The notes under the pieces: model-generated | Seen by the model: the letters and a program-made list of their open reading frames with translations, nothing else | Databases searched by the model: none | Told to the model about the DNA's origin: nothing | Assembly: GCA_963970005.1 (NCBI GenBank) | Contig: CAXAMN010021374.1 | Location: forward strand, 889,204 to 953,203 | DNA from: Durusdinium trenchii | Lineage: Eukaryota > Sar > Dinophyceae > Suessiales > Symbiodiniaceae | DNA: 64,000 bases | Direction: 5' to 3' | Position numbers and translations under genes: made by a program | Part shown: piece after piece, positions 1-9,573 of the stretch | Layout: the number at the start of each line of letters is the position of its first letter | How positions within the stretch are numbered: the first letter of the stretch is position 1

Positions 1-1707
1 TACACGAGGAAAGAACAAATCAGATTTGAAGAAAAGGTCGCAGAGGCAAGAGGCATATTGATGGTCCCCTACACTGAGATCAAGAGGGTCCGAATACCAG
101 TTGGACCAAAGGGTGACCTAGCGGTCACTATGTCTTTTGACGAAGATGACGGCCTAGTTTTCCATCATAAAGTCATTCCTCATGTATGCGAGGGAAAGAA
201 AGATCATGCAGACACAAAGACATTGTCTATTCCAGCCAAAGGGTCAAGAACAAAGTTCATCATGGACACAGGATGTGGGTATGATTTGATATCGAAAGGC
301 AGAGCCAAGAAATTAGGTCTGGAAGTGAGAGAAAGCGACCAATCAATGTCATTCTATACCGCAAATGGAGTGACATCCACAAAGGGAGTCGCCGACATTC
401 ATTTCGACGAATTTGACTCTACCTACTCCCCATTCGTCTTAGATGAGTCTCCTTCAGTACTGTCTGTTGGAAAGAAATGCATGGAGGAAGGTTACACATT
501 CATATGGCCAGCCTGCGGCAACCCGTACATGGTTTCCCCGAACTACAAGAAAATCATGTTAGAAGTAGAGGGAAACATCCCATATATTGTCAAGGGCAGT
601 GACTTCTGTAACCCCACCGACGATGTAAGGGCGGAGATGATCGCAAGGTTCACCCTAGGAGAAGGTGAAGCTGATTACCAATCGGCTTTCATCAACTGTG
701 ATGTGGATCCTCAAGGCGTCATGTGTGATGATGACGACCTCCCTGTGATTGAGCCTCCAAAAGTCAAAAGACGAAAGAGGAATAAGAAGTTCAAGGCATC
801 TCCTGGAGAAGAAGATGAGGTAGGATCAGATGTCGCCGGAGACAGTGAACCAGAAGCTGACGATGATGATGCAGATGACATCGAGGTGGATGTTGTTGAC
901 GGTGCAAGTAGAATGGTGAGAAGAGGAACTCTGAAAGCAGATGCCAGGAAAATCGAGCATCTACTCACACATCGTTACAAGAATCCCTACTGTGAGTCAT
1001 GCATCAGAGCAAAGATGAAACACTTCAAGACGCATCGAGGAGCGTTCAAGAGAAAGCTCAAAGCTTTTGGGGATCTGGTTACCTTAGATTTTGTCGATAC
1101 GAGGAACATCCTTGATCAAGGGATCAGTACTGATCGAGAGATCTTCGTCATTCGTGACAGGTACACAGGCGTCATATGGGCCTATCCGTCGAAAGAGAGG
1201 TTTGCCAAGGACGTGGTCAATGCAATAAACCACTTCAAAGGATTGAAGAAGATCAAGATTGCTTATGCCGACAAAGCCCCAGAGTTTGAGACGGCTATGA
1301 AGCAGCTGAAGATCCCATTCGATCATTCTCTACCGAATCATCCTCAGAACAATTCTCTGGCGGAGAGGAACAATCAGTTCATTATGATGACAACCGCAAC
1401 TTGCCTCTTGGAAGCGGGATTACCACCATGTTTCTGGAGCTATGCAGTAGAATGCGTCAGCCATCTTTTGAACATTGAGGAAGGAGAGGACGGAGTGAGC
1501 CCTTGGTACAAGCTACATGGAAAAGAGTTCCATGGAGAGAAGATCCCCTTTGGTGCAAAGGTCTTCTTCATGCCGAGCAGTCAAGGAAGGATTGAGCAGA
1601 AGCACAAGTTTGATCCCAAGGGAATCCCAGGTATTTTCGCCGGATATGAGATCAAGCCCGGGATGAACTGGTCGAGACAATATAGAGTGTGGAGTGCAGT
1701 GGCGTAG
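1..1707 (+). CDS. Retroelement protease-integrase segment (partial, open at left edge)
   Basis: The frame is open from base 1, so the true start lies outside the window. A retropepsin-like aspartic protease is marked by MDTG (Asp codon at 265) followed by a hydrophobic flap region. An acidic/basic linker lies at about 750-900. An HHCC zinc finger (HLLTH then CESC, about 958-1005) opens the integrase. The catalytic triad is Asp at 1087 (TLDFVD), Asp at 1270 (YADKAPEF) and Glu at 1363 (LAERNN). The last two are 30 residues apart, a little shorter than the common 35. The copia-style integrase tail (IFAGYEIKPG) ends near 1690, where the sense sequence stops and - strand RNase H-tail sequence begins. 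The protein would mature the polyprotein and insert the cDNA copy. Reverse transcriptase does not follow on this strand. Confidence 0.9.
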   Translation, partial: YTRKEQIRFEEKVAEARGILMVPYTEIKRVRIPVGPKGDLAVTMSFDEDDGLVFHHKVIPHVCEGKKDHADTKTLSIPAKGSRTKFIMDTGCGYDLISKGRAKKLGLEVRESDQSMSFYTANGVTSTKGVADIHFDEFDSTYSPFVLDESPSVLSVGKKCMEEGYTFIWPACGNPYMVSPNYKKIMLEVEGNIPYIVKGSDFCNPTDDVRAEMIARFTLGEGEADYQSAFINCDVDPQGVMCDDDDLPVIEPPKVKRRKRNKKFKASPGEEDEVGSDVAGDSEPEADDDDADDIEVDVVDGASRMVRRGTLKADARKIEHLLTHRYKNPYCESCIRAKMKHFKTHRGAFKRKLKAFGDLVTLDFVDTRNILDQGISTDREIFVIRDRYTGVIWAYPSKERFAKDVVNAINHFKGLKKIKIAYADKAPEFETAMKQLKIPFDHSLPNHPQNNSLAERNNQFIMMTTATCLLEAGLPPCFWSYAVECVSHLLNIEEGEDGVSPWYKLHGKEFHGEKIPFGAKVFFMPSSQGRIEQKHKFDPKGIPGIFAGYEIKPGMNWSRQYRVWSAVA

Positions 1708-4198
1708 CTTCTCGTTCCACACAATTCCAGGAACCATTAACAAGGACCCATGTACTCCGACACGTGTCTGACGGTATGTAGCGACCCGGTGGGAAGCGAC
1801 GATAATAGACTGGGACTTTGACGACATAGATGCAATCTCCATTGGGGAGATCCTGGACACCTTCTTTTCCTGTCATTCCTTTTACAAAGACTGCACGAGG
1901 CAAGACCGGAGTCTGAGTGTATGGGAAATTAGGAATGTCGTCCGTCTTAGTCTGAAAGATTTGATGATCGATTTTCTTATGATCGACTGATGGAGAGACC
2001 ATGTCAGCCAACTCTTTGGAGCTCAAATCCTCTGGGTCAAGAAGGTTGATCAACATACAAGCCCGGCGCCACGCAAGTGGAGTCCGAAAGGCCTTTGTAT
2101 GAATATCAGCACACATCTTGTGGGAGATCTCGTAGAGCAGCACGAAATGGTCCTGTTGAAAATGTTCATGCAATGAGACAATGGATATCCCATGAGTGCG
2201 TTCAAGATGACGCATGGTGGGATTCTTCCCGGTTCTGGCAACTCCAATCATACCTTGATTATCATCATGGAACAATATTTCAGGAGCTTTGCCCGAGAGC
2301 GTTTGCCAGAGGCCGATGGAGGGTATCCCAAAGTTGCGGAGAGTGGAATCCGCCGCGACTATTTCTGCTTCAGGTGTTGAATGGCTGATACATCCTTGAC
2401 GTTTGCTCCCTCCAGCAATGGGAAATCGTGTATGCTTACCTTGTACGTGCATGTGAGAGCCCGACGTGGAACGAAGGGTCTCACCGCAACCAGCAAAATC
2501 AGCATCAGCGAAGATTCCGACTGAGAGAGTTGCGATCGGATCGCCAACCCATCCAATCATGCGCTTGTCTAGAGTGCTGTTGACATAGCGCATGAGATGA
2601 TGCAAACGAGCATCATCATTGCTGGTCCATTTATTCACATTCCTGGCCAGCATGTTGATTGATCTCAATAGATCGAATCGAGCAATTCTGGCAGCGTACA
2701 ACAACTTCATGAGTATACTCGCTGCATGTGGCGCCAAAGAACCACGGTTTCCATCGTCCGGAGTGACGTCAGATTCGGACTTGGAATGCAACTTACCAGA
2801 ATACTTGGGGTCAAAGGTGTTAGCACACCATGGACACGTAACGGCCTCTTTCCCTGGAGCGGGTGCTCGTGCGGGATGAGATTTGGTTTCTTCTGGGACG
2901 CTTGGTGTCGTGACCTTCTTCAATTTTGTATCATGACCGACAATGTCTAAATACTTCTCGACGGACAGTTTCAACAATCCTTCCATGTTGTATGAGACGG
3001 TGTTGACTACTGTTCCATCGTGGAGTTTGGACTCTCCTCGTGTGAGCATGCAGCCGAGATAAAGTCCAAGATCAGTCTCGGGCTCAATCCTGAGTTTCGT
3101 TCGTAGCATAGACCATCCTTTGGTCATGTTCTCGGTTGGTCCGGCAAGTTTCAGGTCGTCCACATATATAACGAGAAGAAGTTTCAGGCCTTCATGAAAA
3201 TACACTGATGGCCATTCATCACCAATTGGCTTGAAGCCAAGTTGGCGCACCTGCGTATCGCAGTGCTTCTCCCACATTGTACCTGCGTCCGGATGTCCAT
3301 ACAAGGCTTTGAGGAGGCGTACCACTGGTCGATGATACTTTGATACATCAACATCATCTGGCCACGCGTCTGACGGTAACTCGACCCAACAGGGCGGTCC
3401 CGTAAGAGAAGCCTGAATGTATGCCTGAATCGCATCAGCGAGCTTGACCGAATGTCCGGGAACACATCCATAGAAATCTGCCCATCTAGAAGATTCAAAG
3501 GACGCTGGTGAATTGCCCAAGTCCTGAAAGAAAGCTGCTTCCCAATTCTGATTCTTCACTTTGTTTCCTAGCAATACTCCTCTTCCCTTAAATTTTCGTC
3601 TCTCATCACTCATTGGCAACTGGTAGTTCTTTTCCACAATGATGCCATGGACCCTTGCAAAGTGCACGACCTGCTTCAGAGTGAGCGCTTCTTGTTTTAC
3701 GTCGTGATACTCCCGAATCACAGAGAAGTCGAACACTCCTTGCTCATGAAGTCCCAACCATTCTTTTCTCATTGAGGCTTTGGCCTTGGGATTCTTCAGC
3801 ATTTCTGCTCGACTAACAGGTCTGGAGACTGCTGCATTGAACAGGTTCCGATAAGCACTCATCGGGTTCGTTGTGTCGGCATATGTGTATCTTTCTCGAT
3901 GTTTGGAGATCGAGTTGATGCAGGGCATTGACGGAAATGACAAGTGATGATCTTTCAAGTTCTTTGTGAAATCTTCGGTTGTGCATCTATTGGATTCCGT
4001 TGGCATTGCATATGCTACTGCCATATCATTGAGGATTTCTCCACTGTTGACATCAATGATATTGAGTGGATCCCAAGTAGCACGTGGGCCGAACCCATTC
4101 TCCACACTCGTCCATTCCTCCCATTCGACTAAGTAATCGTCGTCGCTTGGGAGTTCTGTGGAAAGTGTAGATGCCGAAGATGGACTATAGCCCCCCAT
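1652..4198 (-). CDS. Retroelement reverse transcriptase-RNase H (inverted segment)
   Basis: This 848-codon open frame reads right to left. It has a copia-type reverse transcriptase with the active site IYVDDLKLAG at about 3170-3140. RNase H follows, with DADFAGCGETLRSTSG near 2515-2470, the acidic stretch STPEAEIV near 2380, HDDNQG, and the terminal HTKAF signature near 2090. It copies the element RNA into DNA and removes the RNA strand. The last 15-20 codons are antisense to the integrase tail of the + strand segment, so the real C-terminus ends near 1700. The frame continues upstream past its ATG into a Lys/Asp-rich linker. It is the missing downstream half of the protease-integrase at 1-1707, but on the opposite strand. 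Confidence 0.92.
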   Translation of the reverse strand: MGGYSPSSASTLSTELPSDDDYLVEWEEWTSVENGFGPRATWDPLNIIDVNSGEILNDMAVAYAMPTESNRCTTEDFTKNLKDHHLSFPSMPCINSISKHRERYTYADTTNPMSAYRNLFNAAVSRPVSRAEMLKNPKAKASMRKEWLGLHEQGVFDFSVIREYHDVKQEALTLKQVVHFARVHGIIVEKNYQLPMSDERRKFKGRGVLLGNKVKNQNWEAAFFQDLGNSPASFESSRWADFYGCVPGHSVKLADAIQAYIQASLTGPPCWVELPSDAWPDDVDVSKYHRPVVRLLKALYGHPDAGTMWEKHCDTQVRQLGFKPIGDEWPSVYFHEGLKLLLVIYVDDLKLAGPTENMTKGWSMLRTKLRIEPETDLGLYLGCMLTRGESKLHDGTVVNTVSYNMEGLLKLSVEKYLDIVGHDTKLKKVTTPSVPEETKSHPARAPAPGKEAVTCPWCANTFDPKYSGKLHSKSESDVTPDDGNRGSLAPHAASILMKLLYAARIARFDLLRSINMLARNVNKWTSNDDARLHHLMRYVNSTLDKRMIGWVGDPIATLSVGIFADADFAGCGETLRSTSGSHMHVQGKHTRFPIAGGSKRQGCISHSTPEAEIVAADSTLRNFGIPSIGLWQTLSGKAPEILFHDDNQGMIGVARTGKNPTMRHLERTHGISIVSLHEHFQQDHFVLLYEISHKMCADIHTKAFRTPLAWRRACMLINLLDPEDLSSKELADMVSPSVDHKKIDHQIFQTKTDDIPNFPYTQTPVLPRAVFVKGMTGKEGVQDLPNGDCIYVVKVPVYYRRFPPGRYIPSDTCRSTWVLVNGSWNCVEREATPLHSTLYIVSTSSSRA

Positions 4199-4233
4199 GT
4201 CATCGTCATCGGTGATCAGCGTCCGATCTTTCT

Positions 4234-5180
4234 TCAGATCGATGAAGATGTTGGGCGATACGTCCTTAGGATCATCATCCTTGTCCTTCTTCTTTTTCTT
4301 CTTCCTTTTGTCCTTGCTGGATCCCGCACCTTTACTCTCTCTCTCTCTTTCATCTTTTCTTTCTCGAGAGCTTCTTTCTTCTCAGCGATAGCTCTATCAG
4401 ATAGAGACAACGCTTTCCATTCTTCTGGAGTATATTTTGATCTTGGTCTCGGTGATGACCTGAAGAACCTTCTTCCGTCTGATCCAACCTTATATGGATT
4501 CCCTTTTCTGTCCAGTTTCACGGTCTCACCATCATCATTCAAGTAGATGATACCATCACTTGCCTTTCCCACGGACATGTGTTCCATTGAAGGATCTCCA
4601 ACTGGCGGGTGATCTTCCCTGCCGGTCGAAGGTGGTACCTTCGCCTTGGCAGGTTTGGACAATATTTTGGAGTGACCGCCATCAGGTTTTGGATCATCAT
4701 CACCACCGGGATCATTTCGTTCTTCATCATCTGCTTCATGATCTTCAATGGCGTCTTCGTCGTCCTCATCCCTAATCTCCCTTTCCGCAAGCTCCTCAAA
4801 ATCCATACTGCGCTCACTTGGTTCGTAATCTCCATAGTCAACCATTCGACTAGGATCTCCGACCTCTGGCTCTCCATCTCTCCTGTCACGGATCTTCATG
4901 CCTTCCAACGTGTTGTTGATCTTCTCATATCCTTCCTTCAACGGGAATTCGATGGGAGCGAGGAATACCAGGGTCTCCGTGAGCTGTGGTGTGAGTAGCT
5001 TTCTGATAGGACGATTGGCATCATTGGGTCGAACGTGCATGCTTCCTGTATCATGCCTCCAAGGCATCCTCATCTCCAGAGGCGGGCGCCTGCTTATCTC
5101 AATCCCCGTTCCTGGCCTTAGCCAATGTTCCTTGGGCTCCAGACGCTGCGCTACAGTTTTCTATTGCCTCCTTGTCGACT
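4234..5180 (-). CDS. Integrase-RT linker of inverted pol segment
   Basis: This 279-codon - strand frame (ATG at 5073) extends upstream without a stop for about 30 more codons, to near 5165. It contains MRMPWRHDTG and IEFPLKEGYE, which resemble the stretch joining integrase to reverse transcriptase in related elements as I remember them. A long acidic then Lys/Arg-rich low-complexity linker follows. Near 4335-4348 on the + strand a (CT)n tract separates it from the reverse transcriptase frame. Downstream of that tract the next frame continues as a Lys-rich linker into the reverse transcriptase, so the break is best read as a one-step frameshift in a microsatellite. The linker itself has no catalytic motif. 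Confidence 0.7.
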
Positions 5181-5561
5181 GATACAGCTTTGCTCCAGTC
5201 ACAAGAGGTTCCTCTCAACACTTGTCATCCTGCCACCCTTCGTGTGATCAACACGCTTTTACGTCTTGTTCATGGGGGGAGTGGGGGGCAGGACGGTGCA
5301 TCAATTCGCGCTTTCGGTGCGGTGCAAGACCATTTTGCGCGCCTGGATTCGAAGGAGAAAAACCCAAAAACAAATAAAAATTACCGAGATGAATGGCGAC
5401 GCGATGGCGACACACTCACCCGAGTGCATAATGTGCCGAGAACACAAGAGTTTGTCCCTAGTGAAGACTCACACTGTCCTGTCCGGCTGTCGGATCTGTC
5501 TGATTATTGTAGGACTGAGAAGTACTACAAGAGCGGTAAGGACACAAAAGTTGATACCTAG
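5172..5561 (+). CDS. Open frame upstream of PCTGG polyprotein, closed by one TAG
   Basis: This frame is open across the right inversion junction and is in the same phase as the PCTGG-domain frame that follows. It ends at TAG 5559-5561. Reading straight on after that codon gives protein-like sequence (GKDDPWIGNTTFLIVSNGHG and onward) without another stop to 6494. The TAG is therefore either a nonsense mutation in a formerly continuous polyprotein or a readthrough point. No domain is recognised in this piece. The first codons may be spurious because the junction lies close by. Confidence 0.4.
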   Translation: MSTDTALLQSQEVPLNTCHPATLRVINTLLRLVHGGSGGQDGASIRAFGAVQDHFARLDSKEKNPKTNKNYRDEWRRDGDTLTRVHNVPRTQEFVPSEDSHCPVRLSDLSDYCRTEKYYKSGKDTKVDT

Positions 5562-6494
5562 CGTTTCAAGGGTAATTCCGTAGGTAAGGACGATCCATGG
5601 ATAGGAAATACAACATTCCTGATCGTTTCCAACGGTCACGGACACAGCCCACAACATGAAACGACAGACAACAGCAATAACAAGCAAAAGGGCGATGTCA
5701 CGGCGATTGCAACAGGCATACAAGCGTGGGGGATGAACACCATTGCCCACGAGCACATGTTCATTGCACAAACAGCAAAATATGTTGCAAGTGACACACC
5801 TCCGGGAAGAAAACCCGTGTTGCATTTGGTCTTACAAAGGAGATCAGGACGGTCACACAAATATCAGTTCGAACTCCATCAGCAAGACGTCAAGGGTCCT
5901 CAAGATATCTTTGATAGATGCATCATGCTACAAGAGCTCGAAAGAAATGTCCCATGTCTAGTCCTCATGTGTGCTGAAGAACAGAATTGGTTTACCTTTC
6001 TCCAGACTTGTTTGAAGAAGCAATTCATGAACATCGTGACAATCACAGAGGACGACGATGCCTGCTCTGCTTATGGCATCAATAAAGTGAAAGCATGTGT
6101 CCGGTCCAGTCTTGATTGTGTCTTCTTTGCGGGTCCTTGCACTGGTGGTTCTGCATGGAATCGCTTGAATAGGACTGTAAGTATAAAGGCCGAAATGCAG
6201 ATTGAGAAACATCAAGAGTTGTATTGGTCGTTGTGGAATTGCTTTGCCCATGCACTTGACCATGTATTCGCAATAGGAGCATGTGCGCTTACTGAGCTAC
6301 CTAGAAGTTGCGAGTATTGGAGAGATGATAGAATGACAACTCTGATAGAAGGCACGGAATCACACGTACATGACTTCGACGGATGTATGTATGGCCTCGC
6401 AACTCATTATGGTCATAGAAATATACCCATCAAGAAGCCGTGGAGGATTGTGTCGTGGGGGGGTGCAGTTTCAAAGTTTGATGAAGAAGTGTGA
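5562..6494 (+). CDS. Retroelement polyprotein segment with PCTGG-type domain
   Basis: The frame is open from just after the TAG at 5559-5561; the first ATG is at 5733. It contains FAGPCTGGSAWNR (about 6127-6165), then LPRSCEYW (6297-6320), FDGCMYGL (6375-6398) and IKKPWRIVS (6430-6453). From memory, this motif order recurs in dinoflagellate retroelement polyproteins, where it usually reads PCTGGSPW, then EWP-C-YW, then FDGC-GL, then KPW. The function is unknown and no enzymatic activity is claimed. At the G7 run 6457-6463 the coding sense moves to the next frame (+1), where the domain continues into a Cys/His cluster. Here the sense frame simply terminates at 6494. Confidence 0.7.
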   Translation, partial: RFKGNSVGKDDPWIGNTTFLIVSNGHGHSPQHETTDNSNNKQKGDVTAIATGIQAWGMNTIAHEHMFIAQTAKYVASDTPPGRKPVLHLVLQRRSGRSHKYQFELHQQDVKGPQDIFDRCIMLQELERNVPCLVLMCAEEQNWFTFLQTCLKKQFMNIVTITEDDDACSAYGINKVKACVRSSLDCVFFAGPCTGGSAWNRLNRTVSIKAEMQIEKHQELYWSLWNCFAHALDHVFAIGACALTELPRSCEYWRDDRMTTLIEGTESHVHDFDGCMYGLATHYGHRNIPIKKPWRIVSWGGAVSKFDEEV

Positions 6495-9400
6495 TCATAA
6501 ACATCAGCATGCACCTTGTGCCGGAAGAGAAACGAGAGTAACTCAATTGTATACTCTTAGAATTGCGCAGCATATGATAGAGACTTTGAACAAACGTGCA
6601 TTGTCATTGTGGAAGAAGCAACATGTGACCAGCCGTGCTCCTGTGCTTTACGATTGGTCGCGATCGCCGCATCCCTCCATGTCAAACGGTAACCCATGTT
6701 CAGAAGTCAATATCAATAAAAGATTTGACAAGATCATTCAGTCGGTTCACGATTCTAAGAAGAAGAAATTCACTTGTGAAAACAACCATGACACTCATGA
6801 TTCATGCGCCAGTGTCATTACCTTTCACAATCATCTTGAGCAAGATTTTGAGATCAACCAAGCTAGCCATTTTGGTGCCGGCGTGATCCAGCAATTTGCC
6901 AAGAAGAAGTTCGCTGAGTTCCATCCAATCACTGTTGGGCTGTCACCGGCAACCCTACCACAAAGGGGGAACTCATTAGCATTCGTGAGCCATTTCTGGA
7001 GATTGACAACATCCCTACATCGTGGAGATTGTGTAGTCAACATGTTCCGTTCTACTGTTTATGGGGCCACAGGGAGGAGCATGGCCTCAGCCAAGAAGCT
7101 GAAAGAACACCTCCAGAAATTGGATAGCAGACGAGGGGAGAGTCCTACACTTGTTCCTAGACAGTTCGTCGAGGACATGGACCCAGGACAAGCTCTGCAA
7201 CTGGCAGAGAAGTGGATGGAGAGAGGGGTACCACCCGTCTACTCTATCAGCGCTTGTTATTGTGCCGTTGAAGCTAAGGGTGGAACCATCCAAGAGCGCC
7301 TCGTGAGATCCCTCAGAGTGTTGCTCAGCAAGTATGACCCAGAGACGGACGACGGCAAGGAGGTAACAAGGGCATTCTTTGCTGGAATAAAGAGGGTGAT
7401 CGGCATCGTCAAGAGTCAAGAGCGACAGGTACGACCAGAACACGAACCTCTTGGGCCGCCACCTCCTCCTAATCCGGAGCACTTTCCCTATGAGGCGTTT
7501 GCATCCAATGATGTTTGGGACAGGTTGGAATTATTTGCAGACAATCTCTTGGCTTTATTCATGCCGGAACCCTTCAACCAAGAAGCACCAGTCAAAGGGA
7601 TGTTGGCAGACCTGAATGAGAAGGTCGCCAAACGAGGCATGAAAGGTATCAATTCCACTGCGATGTCAAAAGATTCACTTCTAGACATCACGAGGGACGG
7701 GTACTTCTATGATTCCATGAATGATCTGCATCACAGGATACCCATTGAAGGTCGTAGCAGCAACTACATGGCAATGACCGGCGAACATTGGGAACGCAGC
7801 TGCAGATACATCAGCTTGGCGGGTGCGTCATTGGGATTTGCATTGAGGTTTCACAACAAGAATCATCCCGAAGATCTCACATCTTTGACTGACCTCATTC
7901 AGATCATTGCAAAAGGGCAATCGGGAGGAACCTTGGAAAGATGTGCCGCAATCAACAATTTCCAGTGCATCCAAGCGTTGTATCAATGCATTCATAGGCA
8001 TGTCATTGAGCACTCTGCCATTTCCCTCAGATCTGAAACGAATGCGCAGATGCTCGCTGCATTCCAGCATTTGAAAGAATGGTTTCCAGAGGTGAAACCG
8101 GATGTGTGGACAGCAGGTTACAATGTTCTTGGTGCTGAACTAGGAGTCCATCGAGACCTTCTCGCAAGGGACACATCGATCAGTATCTTGAATCAGTACA
8201 TTGCAGAGCTCCATTTATCCGAAGCCAACCTGGATGAAGAACCAGATCTGGAGACCTTGGGCAAGCCAAAGGAGAAGATCTACTTAACCTTCGAGAATCC
8301 CTCAATCGGACCACCCAATCTGAAAGATTTCAGTGCGGTGGAACCTCAATGGTTGTGTCAATTTCGGATCCATCATGCCAAGAACAAAGGGCTTAGTCAG
8401 GATGAAATCACCAAACAGATGAGGGAGGAAGCAAGAAGGGCAAGAGATCAAAGTGGAGCACCAAAGAATCGTGATGACTATACCCAGACTTTTGGAGGAA
8501 AAGGAAGTTCGGTACCACCGGGCGGTCCTTACACTTCATCTAGTTCAGGTCCTAGGCCACCTTGGGAAAGGAACAATGAACAATGGGATCCTTGGTCATC
8601 CGATGTACCTCATGGAGCGTATGATGTTCCACGACCTCCACCGAAAGCTCCGCCAAAGTGCAAACCCATGCCGAAGCCGAAACAGCCTGCACAGCCAAAA
8701 GAATGGTTTGCCACGCTTCCTCCTGAAGGTGTGACGACTATCGGGTGCAACGGTATGGACTACCTTGGCAAACCCATCATATTCAATCTCTGGACTTATC
8801 GAAGCAGTACCACTGCTTACGCTACAGCTCCGTTTGCTGGTCCTCGTACAGCCGAGCCAGGAAGAGATTGGAGACAGTATGTGAGAAGGCTCACGTATTA
8901 TGTCGGGGTGACTTTGGGTGGAAATTATAGATCGAGTTCATCAATGGGGCTTCAACCTCTCACCGATTCTCATTTGAGGACAAAAGTGAACGAGAGCGAT
9001 GGTTTTTGGACAAAGCTCTATGTTGAGATGGTTGAAGAGTTCGATCTGACAAGTTGTTTTCAGTATCCCTCAGCAAGGGCCATGGTACTTATCTTGAAGT
9101 TGAACGATGTGCCAGAGGAGGCCGCATATCACATCAAGTTCCTTTCATCCAAAGTTGGGTGCCACACCGAGGAGAAGGACAAGGTGATGATTGACGGGGA
9201 TACAGGAGTCATGGATGTTGATCATTTGAGTGGCCAGATTAGAGGAGTCGGTACCGGACACACCATTCTTGTGACAGACCTTGACTATGCGACTAGAGCA
9301 AGTTCGTCAAAGAAAATCACGACGATGCAGTACGGTATCCGAACTGAGATGGCATTCGAAAATTGCTGTGTATTCCAAGTTCAGGGAGAAAGGCATCAAG

Positions 9401-9573
9401 ACATCCTGGATACTCTTGATAGAGTAGTCGTTTTCTTGGAAGAACATGGACAAGATCAGGGGGGACGGTACAACCGTCCACATCTGGCTGTGTCTTCATT
9501 GTATGTTTCCGAACGGCAGCACACTGAGGTTGACCGAGGCGACATTCAAAGAGTTCTCAAGGAAGTTGGCTGA
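6370..9573 (+). CDS. Retroelement polyprotein: His/Cys cluster and gag-like region
   Basis: True coding sense in this frame probably begins at the G7 run (6457-6463) as a continuation of the PCTGG domain. It opens with a Cys/His cluster, CDHKHQHAPCAGRET (6491-6535), then TQLYT. The middle (about 7050-8450) is mostly helical and gag-like with no named fold. A Pro-rich, Arg/Gly-bearing stretch follows (8500-8720). The last third, starting around EWFATLPPEGVTTIG, is globular but unrecognised. At the G6 run 9459-9464 the sense again passes one frame onward (+1) into the next long frame, so the 37 codons after it are probably noise. The segment would form the structural part of the polyprotein; this is inference from position and composition. 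Confidence 0.7.
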   Translation: MTSTDVCMASQLIMVIEIYPSRSRGGLCRGGVQFQSLMKKCDHKHQHAPCAGRETRVTQLYTLRIAQHMIETLNKRALSLWKKQHVTSRAPVLYDWSRSPHPSMSNGNPCSEVNINKRFDKIIQSVHDSKKKKFTCENNHDTHDSCASVITFHNHLEQDFEINQASHFGAGVIQQFAKKKFAEFHPITVGLSPATLPQRGNSLAFVSHFWRLTTSLHRGDCVVNMFRSTVYGATGRSMASAKKLKEHLQKLDSRRGESPTLVPRQFVEDMDPGQALQLAEKWMERGVPPVYSISACYCAVEAKGGTIQERLVRSLRVLLSKYDPETDDGKEVTRAFFAGIKRVIGIVKSQERQVRPEHEPLGPPPPPNPEHFPYEAFASNDVWDRLELFADNLLALFMPEPFNQEAPVKGMLADLNEKVAKRGMKGINSTAMSKDSLLDITRDGYFYDSMNDLHHRIPIEGRSSNYMAMTGEHWERSCRYISLAGASLGFALRFHNKNHPEDLTSLTDLIQIIAKGQSGGTLERCAAINNFQCIQALYQCIHRHVIEHSAISLRSETNAQMLAAFQHLKEWFPEVKPDVWTAGYNVLGAELGVHRDLLARDTSISILNQYIAELHLSEANLDEEPDLETLGKPKEKIYLTFENPSIGPPNLKDFSAVEPQWLCQFRIHHAKNKGLSQDEITKQMREEARRARDQSGAPKNRDDYTQTFGGKGSSVPPGGPYTSSSSGPRPPWERNNEQWDPWSSDVPHGAYDVPRPPPKAPPKCKPMPKPKQPAQPKEWFATLPPEGVTTIGCNGMDYLGKPIIFNLWTYRSSTTAYATAPFAGPRTAEPGRDWRQYVRRLTYYVGVTLGGNYRSSSSMGLQPLTDSHLRTKVNESDGFWTKLYVEMVEEFDLTSCFQYPSARAMVLILKLNDVPEEAAYHIKFLSSKVGCHTEEKDKVMIDGDTGVMDVDHLSGQIRGVGTGHTILVTDLDYATRASSSKKITTMQYGIRTEMAFENCCVFQVQGERHQDILDTLDRVVVFLEEHGQDQGGRYNRPHLAVSSLYVSERQHTEVDRGDIQRVLKEVG

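Noticed and set aside
711..1860. Minus-strand open frames under the protease-integrase segment
   Set aside because: They are antisense to clear integrase and linker motifs, and their Ser-rich composition is what reading opposite acidic codons gives.
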